This document shows, one piece after another, positions 10,198 through 20,629 of a stretch of 59,491 bases of DNA. Under the pieces are notes generated by a model that saw only the letters and a list, made by a program, of their open reading frames with translations, was not told the origin of the DNA and did not search any database. The position numbers and the translations under genes were made by a program. How positions within the stretch are numbered: position 1 is the stretch's first letter; the number at the start of each line of letters is the position of its first letter. The DNA is from Guillardia theta CCMP2712 (lineage: Eukaryota > Cryptophyceae > Pyrenomonadales > Geminigeraceae), in NCBI RefSeq assembly GCF_000315625.1, contig NW_005434514.1, positions 353-59,843 on the forward strand, read 5' to 3'.

Positions 10198-10286
10198 GAT
10201 CAAACAACCGTTTCTGCACAGAAAAATATCCTGTTCAGCACCCTAGCTCGCAGGGATCCCCTCAAACTGCAGGGGAGGAGAGCATG

Positions 10287-10340
10287 TCTGTTACTCCAGC
10301 GGCCTCTGTTACTCCAGCGGCCTCTGTTACTCCAGCGGCC
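10287..10340 (+). repeat. Three copies of an 18-bp repeat at the LINE 5' edge
   Basis: 'ctgttactccagcggcct' is repeated three times in tandem immediately before the CCCTAAA array, at the extreme 5' end of the minus-strand element. Short 5' tandem copies could arise from repeated strand-transfer slippage during insertion (inference). Confidence 0.85.
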
Positions 10341-10341
10341 T

Positions 10342-10383
10342 CCTAAACCCTAAACCCTAAACCCTAAACCCTAAACCCTAAAC
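10342..10383 (+). repeat. Interstitial telomeric array, about 6 CCCTAAA units
   Basis: Perfect CCCTAAA repeats lie between the 5' end of the long LINE and the 3' end of the next element. The C-rich strand reads 5'->3' on the plus strand, as expected if the chromosome end is to the left. Confidence 0.95.
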
Positions 10384-10536
10384 GAGTTTATTAGAATGCT
10401 AGGAAGGATCTCAAGGTTTGGTATCACCTTGCCTTTTCTAGTCTAACAGGGATCTCGTGACCTGGCAGTTCGGCCCGACTTGGCACCCTGCTTCTGAGGC
10501 GTCTTTCTACTCTCTACTTCTGCTGTCTTCTCTTGG

Positions 10537-10742
10537 CTTCCTCAGCCTCAGTCAGGAGAGTTGCCTCTCCTCACCTTGGCCTTCGGTCGCCACCTACTCT
10601 ACCTCCATTCAGCTTCCTCAGCCTCAGTCAGAAGAGTTGCCTCTCCTCACCTTGGCCTTCGGTCGCCACCTACTCCTCCTCCATTCAGCTTCCTCAGCTT
10701 CAGTCAGAAGAGTTGCCTCTTCTCACCTTGGCCTTCGGTCGC
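10537..10742 (+). repeat. 76-bp tandem repeat, about 2.7 copies
   Basis: Units start at 10537, 10613 and 10689 with 'cttcctcagcctcagtcag' and continue into a shared 'ccttggccttcggtcgcc'. They lie in the 3' UTR of the ORF1-only element. Confidence 0.9.
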
Positions 10743-10773
10743 CTCCACCTTCTCTACTTACCTTGAGCTCAGC

Positions 10774-12921
10774 TCAAGCTCGGTACGGGCTCGCCCCGTC
10801 TTCTTCCTCGCCCTCGCCTTGCTCTTCCTCCATGTCTTCCTCTTCTTCGCCATCTTCCCTCATCTCCACCCGCAGTCGGTCCTTCTTGTCCACCTTCAGC
10901 GAGCAGGCCAGCACATGCATCTCTGCGAATTTACTCAGTGCTATGAACAGGAAGCTAAGAGATCGACGCTCTATGTCGTCGCTCTCCGCCTCCTGCTCAA
11001 GCTCAGCAGCTGCCGTTGCCCGTGGCGAGAACGCGCTGCCCCTCCTTGCCTTCTTGCTCTCTCCTTGCACGCGAGTCCAGCGCTTGCTCTGCAGCCACTT
11101 CCCCAGCTTCTCCTTGAGAACGTTGCGCCCAACTCCCTGCTCCTCTGGCATCTTCGCCCACTCTCCCAGCGACATGAACTCCAGGCTCCCCGGAGAGTAG
11201 AAGGTGTCGTGGAGGTTGCCAACGGCCTTGTCCAGGACCAGCTTGATCGGCTCGCTCGTCCCCGCCTCGTTCAAAGAAGCTGCATCTTCGATGACTGCTG
11301 ACAGCTCGCTGACGAGCTGCATGTCCTCTTGGCTTGACGGAGATGCTGCCTCCATTGTGATCCTCTCCAGGTCTGTAAACTCCAGCCACTCTCCCTCGCT
11401 CTCCTCCTGTCGCTGCGCTGCGTCGCTGGTGCCCCGCTGACCAGCCGCCTCAGAGTCAGGCTCCTTGTCGAAGCCGACTGCTTCGAGCTTGGTTGCTGCG
11501 CCTTCGAGATAGAAGGGCAGCTCCTTCATCATGCATCGAGCATCCTCCGTGGAGCCGAGGAGGATGCATAGCTTGGACCCGTTCCAGGACTTGGTGTTCA
11601 AATCCTCCTCCATGTCGATGCCTTCAACGTTGATCTCGAGCCTGTTAGCGATCTCCAACAAGACTCTCTTGACTCTTGCGATGGACGTGTTGCCGCCGTT
11701 GCACAGCCCCTCCATCTCCTTCCTCGTGAAGCGACCAGATGCCGCCGTCGACTTGATGATGATCTTGATCTCCTTGCCGTCCTTGCCGCCTGCCTTCTTC
11801 TGCATCCTTGATGCCTTCTTCAACTTATTTCTGGACACAAAGCGATCGGCTGTCAACTCGACTGCGAGCGCCTCTCTGATCTTCGGGTCCTCGCTGAACA
11901 GAGTCAGGTGTACTCCCTCCATCGCTTCGCTCTCTCGGAAAGCTCGAAATGCTGTATCATTCGCCTCTGGGCAGCTCGAGGAGACGATCCACTCCACCTC
12001 CCTCTGTCTCCAGATGACGTTGGCCCCTACAGCGATGAAGCCTTTCTGACCTAAGCCTTTGTGGACTTGCTGTCCTGGCGCCCCAGCGACCAGCATGCCT
12101 GCCAGCGGCTGGAGTTGGACCGCTGCAAGGGACTGGCGCAGCAGCTGATAGCGATAGACGGCAGCTATCTCAGCCGTTGTCATGCCGCCCAAGGTTAGCA
12201 GGTGAGTCAGCTCTGCCAAGCTGCCCCCTTTGCCCCAGGGTCCTCTCTTGGCTCGAATCTTGAAAGATCGATCGTGCACGATGCTCACATGTACAGCTGT
12301 GAACTTGCGACCATCGATCGCGAAGTCCTCTCTTCCCTGCCAGAGCTTCTCCGCTTGTGCATTGCGGAGGAAGGAAACAGTCACCGGGATCTCCTCAGCA
12401 CTCGCTATCTCGGGTCTATACGGAGCCTTCCACATGATTGCTTTACTCTCTTGCACTGAGTCTACGATCAGTCCGATCTCTTCAAATTTCTTCTTCAGCT
12501 TTTCTTCATGGTTGACATACACCGAGGAGATGCCCAGGAGAGTCATGGAGATGAAGGAAGTCACCTCGTTGCCTGCTGAGGCGGTGTATGTCTCGACCTT
12601 CTCCTTCTTGGCTTCTTCAATCTGCTGCATAAACCACTCTCTGGATGCGTCACTCCATCCATTCATCGCTTCTTGCAGAAACTCACGTCGTGCCTGCTGA
12701 CATGTCGAGCGGATGGCTTCTGCGATAGCGTCGGGGGTGCATCCCTCCACAGCCTTGCAAGCCTGGGCTGTCCTGCTGTTCGGATAACGCTTCGCGAAGC
12801 TCTTCACCCTCTCGACGAGATCAGCTTCGAGGACAGAGGCATCCACAAGTCCGCTCTGCGTGTATTGGCATGATCTCCGATACAGCAGGTTGCGAACATT
12901 TTCATCATACTGAAGAACCAT
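10774..12921 (-). CDS. ORF1 protein of ORF1-only element (intact)
   Basis: About 715 codons from the ATG at 12921, with no internal stop. The start MVLQYDENVRNLLYRRSCQ is shared with the elements at 1-51 and 15859. It aligns with LINE ORF1 through SRTAQAC / AIAEAIRSTC (residues ~45-70), KAIMWKAPYRP, DGRKF followed by SFKIRAKRGPWGKGG, and a C-terminal ALSKFAE. The tail is strongly acidic (E-rich over the last ~30 residues). No enzyme motif is visible. An intact ORF1 without ORF2 would have to use the enzymatic proteins of an autonomous partner in trans. Confidence 0.8.
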   Translation of the reverse strand: MVLQYDENVRNLLYRRSCQYTQSGLVDASVLEADLVERVKSFAKRYPNSRTAQACKAVEGCTPDAIAEAIRSTCQQARREFLQEAMNGWSDASREWFMQQIEEAKKEKVETYTASAGNEVTSFISMTLLGISSVYVNHEEKLKKKFEEIGLIVDSVQESKAIMWKAPYRPEIASAEEIPVTVSFLRNAQAEKLWQGREDFAIDGRKFTAVHVSIVHDRSFKIRAKRGPWGKGGSLAELTHLLTLGGMTTAEIAAVYRYQLLRQSLAAVQLQPLAGMLVAGAPGQQVHKGLGQKGFIAVGANVIWRQREVEWIVSSSCPEANDTAFRAFRESEAMEGVHLTLFSEDPKIREALAVELTADRFVSRNKLKKASRMQKKAGGKDGKEIKIIIKSTAASGRFTRKEMEGLCNGGNTSIARVKRVLLEIANRLEINVEGIDMEEDLNTKSWNGSKLCILLGSTEDARCMMKELPFYLEGAATKLEAVGFDKEPDSEAAGQRGTSDAAQRQEESEGEWLEFTDLERITMEAASPSSQEDMQLVSELSAVIEDAASLNEAGTSEPIKLVLDKAVGNLHDTFYSPGSLEFMSLGEWAKMPEEQGVGRNVLKEKLGKWLQSKRWTRVQGESKKARRGSAFSPRATAAAELEQEAESDDIERRSLSFLFIALSKFAEMHVLACSLKVDKKDRLRVEMREDGEEEEDMEEEQGEGEEEDGASPYRA

Positions 12922-13032
12922 ACTTAGAAAGCTATTTGAAGTATACAAACCTCTTGCTTGCAGCTTCCTTGGCGCCCTGGCGGCTTCCCCTACACCTGAC
13001 GAGGAGCCATGGTGCCGAAAATAACGGCGCCT

Positions 13033-13122
13033 CTAAACCCTAAACCCTAAACCCTAAACCCTAAACCCTAAACCCTAAACCCTAAACCCTAAACCCTAAA
13101 CCCTAGTAGTAGTAGTAGTAGT
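13033..13122 (+). repeat. Interstitial telomeric array (about 10 CCCTAAA) plus (TAG)n
   Basis: CCCTAAA repeats from about 13033 to 13105 run into five or six 'tag' triplets. The triplets are the 3' tail of the next minus-strand element, seen there as (CTA)n after an AATAAA. Confidence 0.95.
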
Positions 13123-15962
13123 TGAGTTTATTAGAATGCTAGGTAGGTTGCATGGCTTGTTATCACCTTGCTCTATTCTAGTCTAACAGGGATCTCGTGA
13201 CCTGGCAGTTCGGCCCGACTTGGCTGGCCCTTATGGCAGCCGTGCTTCTGCTCTGCTCCCTCCTCTGATATACTTCAGTGGTCTTCCCCGGCCTCAGCCA
13301 GTGGAGTTTCCTCCGCCTGCCTTGGCCTGGGTCGTCCGTGCTTTCAACTTGTGTTGCTTCCTCGGCTCCGACACACCTTGGCGGTCTCGGCCGGCCTTCG
13401 GCCAGTGAGTGAATGAGGGATAAGGTGGTAGGTGGAATGCGTATGGGTCCCTGGGACTCACGTCCCTTCCCCCGGGCCTCGGTCCGGACCGGGCCCGAGA
13501 GCCCAGCCGGCCTCCGCCCGGCCTCCTCCTCCCCGGCCCCCCTCCCCCCTCCCCCACCGGCTTACCTGCCCTTACCTTCGTTGCTTGCCCCATGTCCACC
13601 TCATTTATTTCTTCCTCCTTCCCCCCCTGGGGCCCACAGCTCCGCTCCGCCTCTTGTTCACCTCTAAGACTTGACTCGAGCCTCAAGCGCGCGAGGGGCC
13701 TGCACCGGCCTCCTCCTCCACGCCCTCGCCCTCCTCAGCCTCCATGTCCACTTCCTCCCTCATCATCAGCCGCAGTCGGTCTTGCTTGTCGACCTTGCCC
13801 GTGCAGCTCAACCCATGGTGCTCAGCAAATTTACTGATCGCAAGAAACAAGAGGCTTACAGATCGACTCTCGATGTCATCGCTCTCAGCCTCCTGCTCGA
13901 GCGCATCAGTCGCTGCTGCCCTTGGAGAGAAGGCGCTGCCCCTCCTCGCTGCCTTGTTCCCTTGCACCCGTGTCCAGCGCTGCTCGCCGAGGTATGCTCT
14001 GAGCTTTTCCTTCAACATGTTTCGCTTCGATCCCAGCGTCGGCGTGGCTGCCCAAGCTCCGAGCGTCATGAACTCCACGTTGCCCGGCGAGCAGAAGGTG
14101 TCATGCAGCTTGCCAACACTCTTGTCTAGCTCCAGCGAGATCGGCTTGCCAGCTAGCAGCTCCTCCTCTGATGTCTCCAAGAGCATCGTCGAGAGGTCGA
14201 GCAAGACCTGTTGGTCGACTGGCCCTGACGGCGACGCTGCTTCCATGGTGATCCTGTCGATGTCGCTGAGCTCCAGCCATCCAGCGCCTTGCTGCTGCCC
14301 TTGGGGCTCTTGGGCTTGCTCCTCGCTGCTCAGGCTCCTCTCCTCCTCATGCTGAGGCCCGTTGAGCTTGAACCCCACCGCTTCGAGCTTGACTTCCAGG
14401 ATCCCTTCCAAGTAGAAGGGCATGTCTTCCATCAAGCGTCGAGCCTCTGCCTTGGTCGCCAGGGAGAGAGCTATCAGGCTCCCATCCCAGCTGAGCGTGT
14501 CACGATCCTCCTCGACCTCGACGCTGACCAGCGTCACGCCTATCCTTCTTGCTAACTCCAACATGGCTCGCTTGACTCTCGTGATCGATGTGTTACCTCC
14601 TCCGCACAGCGCTTCCATCTCCTTCCTCGAGAAGCGGCCTGTGCTCATGCTTGACCTCGACTTGATCTGTACTCTGAAGCTGCTGCGCCCCGCATGATCT
14701 CTCTCGCGGAGTGCCCTCCTTTGCTTAGCGATCTTTCCCCTAGGAACGAAGGTGTCGGCTAAACAGTGTCCACAGTGTGAGCTCGACTGCAAACGTCTCT
14801 CTGAGCTTGGCGTCGTCGCTGATGAGAGTGAGATGTACCCCCTCCATCGCCTCGCTGAAGGCTCTCTCTGAACGAGGCCAAGGTCTGCTCGCAACTTGCC
14901 GTCGAAGGCGAGCTGAGCACCCACTCCAGCTCTTTTTGCTGGAGAGTGCCAGTACTTGCCCCAACAGCAACATACGTCTTCGGGCTCGGCCCCTTGCGAC
15001 CTCTCTGCCCAGGACCCTGCACGAGCATGCCCGCAAGTGGTTGTACCTCTGCGGTTGCAAGAGATTGCGAGAGCAGCTGAAATCGATATATCTGAGCTAT
15101 GTCGGCCGTCGACATTCCTCCAAGAGCTAAGAGCTGTGATAGCTCGGCAAGGCTCCCTCCCTTGCCCCAAGGTCCTCGCTTGGCTCGAAGCTTGAAGGAC
15201 CGGTCATGTGCAATGCTCACCTCTGTGGCTCTGAACGATCTGCCGTCTATGCAGTATTCTCTCCTGCCTTCCCATAGCTCCATGGCTGCTTCATTCCGAA
15301 GGAAGGAGACGGTGACTGAGATGTCGTCTGCTCGTGCTATCTCAGGTCTGTAAGGTGCTTTCCACATGATGGCCTTGTCGACTCCATCGACTGAGTCTAC
15401 CATGAGACCCAGTTCCATAAGCTTCGATTTCAACTTTTCTTCTTGTCGAACATACATCGAGGAGATGCCCAGGAGAGTCATGGAGATGAAGGAGGTCCCC
15501 TCGGTGCCTTCTGTGCCGATGTATGTCTCGACATTCTGCTTCTTGGCCTCCTCCATCTGTTGAATAAACCATGCTCTCGACTCTGAGCTCCATTCCCTCA
15601 GAGAGTCTTCAAACAGGTCGCGTCTCGCCTGCCGACATGTCGAGCGGATGGCTTCTGCGATAGCGTCGGGGGTGCATCCCCCCTCAGCTCTGCAAGCATG
15701 AGCTGTCCTACTACCAGGATACCGCTTCGCGAAGTTCTTCACCCTCTCGACGAGGTCGGCGGCCTCTTCGACGTGGCCTCCAGAGCGCTCGCCCTGCGTG
15801 TATTGGCATGATCTCCGATACAGCAGGTTGCGAACGCTCTCATCATACTGTAGTACCATGCTTAGAAAGCTGTTTGAACTATACGAACCTCTTGCTCGCA
15901 GCTTCCTCCGGTCCCCTTGCGCTCTCCCTACGCGCCGCAGAGCAGCATGCCTCTCCAGGGGC
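13106..15962 (-). mobile_element. Second ORF1-only unit, degenerate
   Basis: The unit lies between CCCTAAA arrays. Its 3' end (13106-13230) matches the 3' end of the previous unit (10384-10480), including 'tctagtctaacagggatctc' and the motif after it. The 3' UTR (about 13230-13680) is unusually GC-rich. It has the same organisation as 10384-13032, but the coding region is frameshifted. Confidence 0.75.
13683..15859 (-). pseudogene. ORF1 of second ORF1-only unit, broken by at least two frameshifts
   Basis: The ATG is at 15859 (MVLQYDESVRN). The frame is good to about 14870, then homology moves to a second frame (...AFSEAMEGVHLTLIS...) and by about 14760 to a third (...GRFSRKEMEALCGGGN...), which runs to the stop at 13683. 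All three segments align in order with the intact protein at 10774-12921, so this is one disrupted gene. A sequencing error in a G/C-rich repeat is possible but two shifts make decay more likely. Confidence 0.8.
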
Positions 15963-16030
15963 CCCCTAAACCCTAAACCCTAAACCCTAAACCCTAAACC
16001 CTAAACCCTAAACCCTAAACCCTAAACCCT
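15963..16030 (+). repeat. Interstitial telomeric array, about 9-10 CCCTAAA units
   Basis: CCCTAAA repeats are followed by 'attattattagaatg', the 3' end of the next fragment on the minus strand. Confidence 0.95.
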
Positions 16031-16620
16031 ATTATTATTAGAATGTTGCTCGGCCTCGTTGTGGGCTTATGCAATTTGATCCTAGTCTAAAGAGGCGCTC
16101 GAGCACTGGGAGTACGGTACACGGCCTACAATGCGAACCCTGCTTCTGAGGCGTCTTTCTACTCTCTACTTCTGCTGTCTAAACCCTAAAGCGCCTGTCC
16201 TGTCCCTTCCCCCCCCCAGTCGCCCACCTCTTCCCTCCAAGACCATGAGCTGCGCCTGTCCTGTCCCTTCCCCCCCCAGTCGCCCACCCCTTCCCTCCAA
16301 GACTATTAGCTGCGCCTGTCCTGCCCTTCCCCCCCAGTCGCCCACCTCTTCCCTCCATGACCATGAGCTGCGCCTGCCTCCTTGATGCTAGGCTTGTTTT
16401 CCTTCCCTGCCGCCTGTGCTCCATAGGTGGCTTGCCCCTGTGCCGCGCCTGCCCCCTCACCTGCCCCCATCGGACTAGGTCGACTCGCTTCCCCTTCTTG
16501 CCGTCCATAGCATGTGTTGCACCTCCAGCAGTTGCTTGATTGCTGCTGTCTTGATGCTTTCACATTCCGTGTCTTCCACCCTTAGCATCATGAAATTCTC
16601 ATGCCATTCCCTTTCCATGA
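16031..16620 (-). mobile_element. 3'-terminal fragment of a dual-endonuclease LINE
   Basis: The minus strand of 16500-16620 encodes a stretch matching the C-terminus of the long LINE's RLE frame (QLLEVQHMLWT, preceded by an EWxxNF-like block). A 3' UTR and an A/T-rich end abutting CCCTAAA follow. It shares the 43-bp block at 16137-16180 with the ORF1-only unit. A stray 'ctaaaccctaaa' sits at 16180-16190. The right side is cut off exactly where the 2-kb tandem repeats begin. Confidence 0.7.
16191..16369 (+). repeat. 58-61 bp tandem repeat, three copies
   Basis: Units starting at 16191, 16252 and 16312 begin 'gcgcctgtcc' and contain a C-run, then 'agtcgcccacc' and 'ttccctcca'. They lie within the 3' UTR of the LINE fragment. 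Confidence 0.9.
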
Positions 16621-18624
16621 TCGATCCCAGTCGAAGCCATTGAAACAAGAGTCTTTTCCCAGGGACGCAACGCTCGTCGATCCTTCGAGATCAAGCGTCT
16701 CCTCGCACCCCTGCAATATTTACTCTTGTTGCCCCCCAAACAGCCCCACCCGCCGCCCGAGTCCGTCCCCTCCCTCGCCTGGATGCACTGCCCCCTCCTG
16801 CTGATCCCTGATTTTTTCCTCCCTCTCTGTTCATCTGTCTCATCCCTACTTTCCCTCTCCCACCTCGTCCCCTTCTACCTCCTCCTCGTCGCAAGCATCG
16901 CAGCGCTCTCTGCTGACGGGCACGCCAAGGCGATTGTGGTATGGCTTCTCGACAGCCCGGAGGACGATGCCGACATCCCTCACAGGCACCATGATGTCTC
17001 CTTGCTCCCTACCATCTGCACATACCAAGGCCGTATCCCTCAGCATGGCTTCGACCGGCGAAAGCTGCTGCTGCCTCACTTCGGCGAGACCTTCAAGTAC
17101 AGGAGGGTCGGGCTGCAGTGAGCATGAGGCCGAGTGTGCGCCTAGGCACAGCAAGAAACATGTACATAGCAGCGATAGCGTGTATACTAGCAGACTACAT
17201 AAACATAAACCATAGCACAGCAATGCCCGCCTCCCCTCCCTCCTCTCCGCTGCAGGTCGATGGAGCCTGGCAAGAGTTTTGCAGGAGTGTCGTCGACGTG
17301 GGAGCCCCGAGGCAAGGGGAGCTCAGGGTGCGAGCTCAAAGAGCCTAGAGCGTCTCTGCAGCAGCATGAGCCCGTCCCTCGAGCACTGGGAAGCACAGCA
17401 GCTGAGCTACAACGGAGTTGCATACATGAATGCTCAGCGTATGAGGGCGGGCATATATGCTCTGCTGGCAGTCAGGGAGGATGTGCTTGATAATAAGATT
17501 ACTTACAGGAGATGTCACGAGCACGTGCTTGTCTTACGACACGAAGGTTCCTGCTAGACGACGTTTTCTGAGATGGAGGAAACCGCCTTTTTGTAGATCC
17601 TCAACCAGGTCTACTTCTACTCGCTCATCGATGGTGCAGATGATGCGGCCCGATGACAGTTTGATCCTCTATGACGCACAAGCTAGACTCAGTCAGTGCG
17701 GGCCATCAAACCAGCGCAAGGCTTCCCCATCGCCCCCCTTAGCTTGTGACAGTGCCGGCTACCCGAAGCTCGCGCAATCATACTCAATCCCACACGCTAC
17801 TTTACAGGTCTCTTTAGTCAACATACATGCATGGCGCTATCCCCAGGACCTAGGCTGCTTCCTGCACTCAGCAGCGCCTCAGCTTGGCAGGAGCAGGTAC
17901 TAAGGCGTTCCGTCTCCTCTTGCCCTCCGGCCTGTCGGGGGCGAGGAAGGTGACTGGTAGAGCTTGTGCGAGTCTTGTCGGAGAGAGAGGGAGAGGGAGG
18001 CCGCCCCCCGAGGTGCAGAGAGGCTTGTGTGCTTGCGACCACTCGCAAGCTCAGACAGGAAGAGAGGGAAAGAAAGAGCAAGAGTCAGAATAGCAAGGGC
18101 AGGCAGACGGAGGGGGGGCCTTCGTCCAGCAGTCGCTGGGAAGGCGAGGCGGAGACTGCAAGGAGGGAGGGAAGGAGGGAGGGTAAGAAGAAGCGCACGC
18201 TGGGCAGCCTTTGCCCCGCAGGCTCTCTGAGTGGATGCTTCCGTGGCGACATGTGGGCGGCGTAATGGATGGTTCCTCGCTCATAGTCGCAGCTCCTCCC
18301 CTGTCGCAGTGGTAAGGATGCGCTTGTCCTGAATGAGTCGGATAGCAGCAGCGAGAGAGAGGAGCTGCTGATGGGAGCCTTGGGGGGGCAGGAGGGTGGG
18401 AGAGGAGGGTGGGGGGGTCGAGGGAGAGGAGGGAGGGAGAAGAGGGCAGGCTATCATGGCCGAGAAGAGTTTGGGAGCAGGGTCTTGGGGGAAAGGGTGA
18501 AAAGGGGCTGGGGGGGGACGCGAGTGGTAAACAAGAATAACTTCTTGGCTGGTGGACCCTCATGAAGAGAAATGTTTTCGATGGGATGTAACATATACAA
18601 AATGCTCAGCGCATTCTAGAGCCT
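16621..18624 (+). repeat. 2.0-kb subtelomeric tandem unit, copy 1
   Basis: It begins at 'tcgatcccagtcg' and ends '...cattctagagcct'. It is practically identical to the next copy (offset 2004-2005 bp; a 1-bp difference is visible near 18763). A G-rich tract at about 18368-18440 has repeated GGG runs and could form a quadruplex. Confidence 0.95.
16783..17117 (+). CDS. Candidate exon for a secreted or membrane protein, unrecognised (also 18788-19122 and 20792-21126)
   Basis: An ATG at 16783 opens a frame with a long hydrophobic start (FYLLLVASIAALSA, consistent with a signal peptide), then about 65 polar residues including KAIVVWLLD and PHFGETFKYR. It stops, or splices, at a GTGAGC donor (17118). 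A possible acceptor lies at 17255. The downstream exon frame could not be settled. The same exon is present unchanged in all three tandem copies. I do not recognise the family. It may be a real duplicated gene or chance coding potential in a satellite. Confidence 0.35.
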
Positions 18625-20629
18625 TCGATCCCAGTCGAAGCCATTGAAACAAGAGTCTTTTCCCAGGGACGCAACGCTCGTCGATCCTTCGAGATCAAGC
18701 GTCTCCTCGCACCCCTGCAATATTTACTCTTGTTGCCCCCCAAACAGCCCCACCCGCCGCCCGATGTCCGTCCCCTCCCTCGCCTGGATGCACTGCCCCC
18801 TCCTGCTGATCCCTGATTTTTTCCTCCCTCTCTGTTCATCTGTCTCATCCCTACTTTCCCTCTCCCACCTCGTCCCCTTCTACCTCCTCCTCGTCGCAAG
18901 CATCGCAGCGCTCTCTGCTGACGGGCACGCCAAGGCGATTGTGGTATGGCTTCTCGACAGCCCGGAGGACGATGCCGACATCCCTCACAGGCACCATGAT
19001 GTCTCCTTGCTCCCTACCATCTGCACATACCAAGGCCGTATCCCTCAGCATGGCTTCGACCGGCGAAAGCTGCTGCTGCCTCACTTCGGCGAGACCTTCA
19101 AGTACAGGAGGGTCGGGCTGCAGTGAGCATGAGGCCGAGTGTGCGCCTAGGCACAGCAAGAAACATGTACATAGCAGCGATAGCGTGTATACTAGCAGAC
19201 TACATAAACATAAACCATAGCACAGCAATGCCCGCCTCCCCTCCCTCCTCTCCGCTGCAGGTCGATGGAGCCTGGCAAGAGTTTTGCAGGAGTGTCGTCG
19301 ACGTGGGAGCCCCGAGGCAAGGGGAGCTCAGGGTGCGAGCTCAAAGAGCCTAGAGCGTCTCTGCAGCAGCATGAGCCCGTCCCTCGAGCACTGGGAAGCA
19401 CAGCAGCTGAGCTACAACGGAGTTGCATACATGAATGCTCAGCGTATGAGGGCGGGCATATATGCTCTGCTGGCAGTCAGGGAGGATGTGCTTGATAATA
19501 AGATTACTTACAGGAGATGTCACGAGCACGTGCTTGTCTTACGACACGAAGGTTCCTGCTAGACGACGTTTTCTGAGATGGAGGAAACCGCCTTTTTGTA
19601 GATCCTCAACCAGGTCTACTTCTACTCGCTCATCGATGGTGCAGATGATGCGGCCCGATGACAGTTTGATCCTCTATGACGCACAAGCTAGACTCAGTCA
19701 GTGCGGGCCATCAAACCAGCGCAAGGCTTCCCCATCGCCCCCCTTAGCTTGTGACAGTGCCGGCTACCCGAAGCTCGCGCAATCATACTCAATCCCACAC
19801 GCTACTTTACAGGTCTCTTTAGTCAACATACATGCATGGCGCTATCCCCAGGACCTAGGCTGCTTCCTGCACTCAGCAGCGCCTCAGCTTGGCAGGAGCA
19901 GGTACTAAGGCGTTCCGTCTCCTCTTGCCCTCCGGCCTGTCGGGGGCGAGGAAGGTGACTGGTAGAGCTTGTGCGAGTCTTGTCGGAGAGAGAGGGAGAG
20001 GGAGGCCGCCCCCCGAGGTGCAGAGAGGCTTGTGTGCTTGCGACCACTCGCAAGCTCAGACAGGAAGAGAGGGAAAGAAAGAGCAAGAGTCAGAATAGCA
20101 AGGGCAGGCAGACGGAGGGGGGGCCTTCGTCCAGCAGTCGCTGGGAAGGCGAGGCGGAGACTGCAAGGAGGGAGGGAAGGAGGGAGGGTAAGAAGAAGCG
20201 CACGCTGGGCAGCCTTTGCCCCGCAGGCTCTCTGAGTGGATGCTTCCGTGGCGACATGTGGGCGGCGTAATGGATGGTTCCTCGCTCATAGTCGCAGCTC
20301 CTCCCCTGTCGCAGTGGTAAGGATGCGCTTGTCCTGAATGAGTCGGATAGCAGCAGCGAGAGAGAGGAGCTGCTGATGGGAGCCTTGGGGGGGCAGGAGG
20401 GTGGGAGAGGAGGGTGGGGGGGTCGAGGGAGAGGAGGGAGGGAGAAGAGGGCAGGCTATCATGGCCGAGAAGAGTTTGGGAGCAGGGTCTTGGGGGAAAG
20501 GGTGAAAAGGGGCTGGGGGGGGACGCGAGTGGTAAACAAGAATAACTTCTTGGCTGGTGGACCCTCATGAAGAGAAATGTTTTCGATGGGATGTAACATA
20601 TACAAAATGCTCAGCGCATTCTAGAGCCT
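18625..20629 (+). repeat. 2.0-kb subtelomeric tandem unit, copy 2
   Basis: Head-to-tail copy of 16621-18624 with only scattered single-base differences. It carries the same candidate exon (18788-19122) and G-rich tract. Confidence 0.95.

Larger units (their letters stand above)
165..10341 (-). mobile_element. Near-complete dual-endonuclease LINE (Dualen-like) with Ulp1-type protease domain
   Basis: On the minus strand the element reads 5' leader, ORF1 (10197-8092), ORF2 (8082-1819), a +1-shifted C-terminal ORF (1946-576) and a 3' UTR. Its 5' end abuts a CCCTAAA array at 10342. Its 3' end is taken as the junction with another element's 5' leader near 165. The domains seen are a C48/Ulp1-like cysteine protease, an APE-like endonuclease, an RT with a FADD box, a CCHC zinc knuckle and an RLE-like PD...E...KxxKY block. 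Elements with both APE and RLE are known as the Dualen/RandI clade (established knowledge). Assignment to that clade is inference and needs an RT phylogeny. Confidence 0.8.
10384..13032 (-). mobile_element. ORF1-only retroelement unit flanked by telomeric arrays
   Basis: This 2.65-kb unit lies between two CCCTAAA arrays. On the minus strand it has a ~110-nt leader, one intact ORF1-type frame, a ~390-bp 3' UTR with 76-bp repeats, and an AATAAA (complement within 10385-10395) just before the telomeric array. No RT or endonuclease is present. Its 3' UTR shares a ~43-bp identical block (10488-10530) with the LINE-3'-end fragment at 16137-16180. That suggests an ORF2-deleted relative of the autonomous element. 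Confidence 0.75.

Noticed and set aside
16846-17223. Minus-strand Cys/Leu-rich open frame in each 2-kb repeat
   Set aside because: Overlaps the plus-strand frame with a better signal-peptide profile, with no recognisable domain and no supporting splice pattern.
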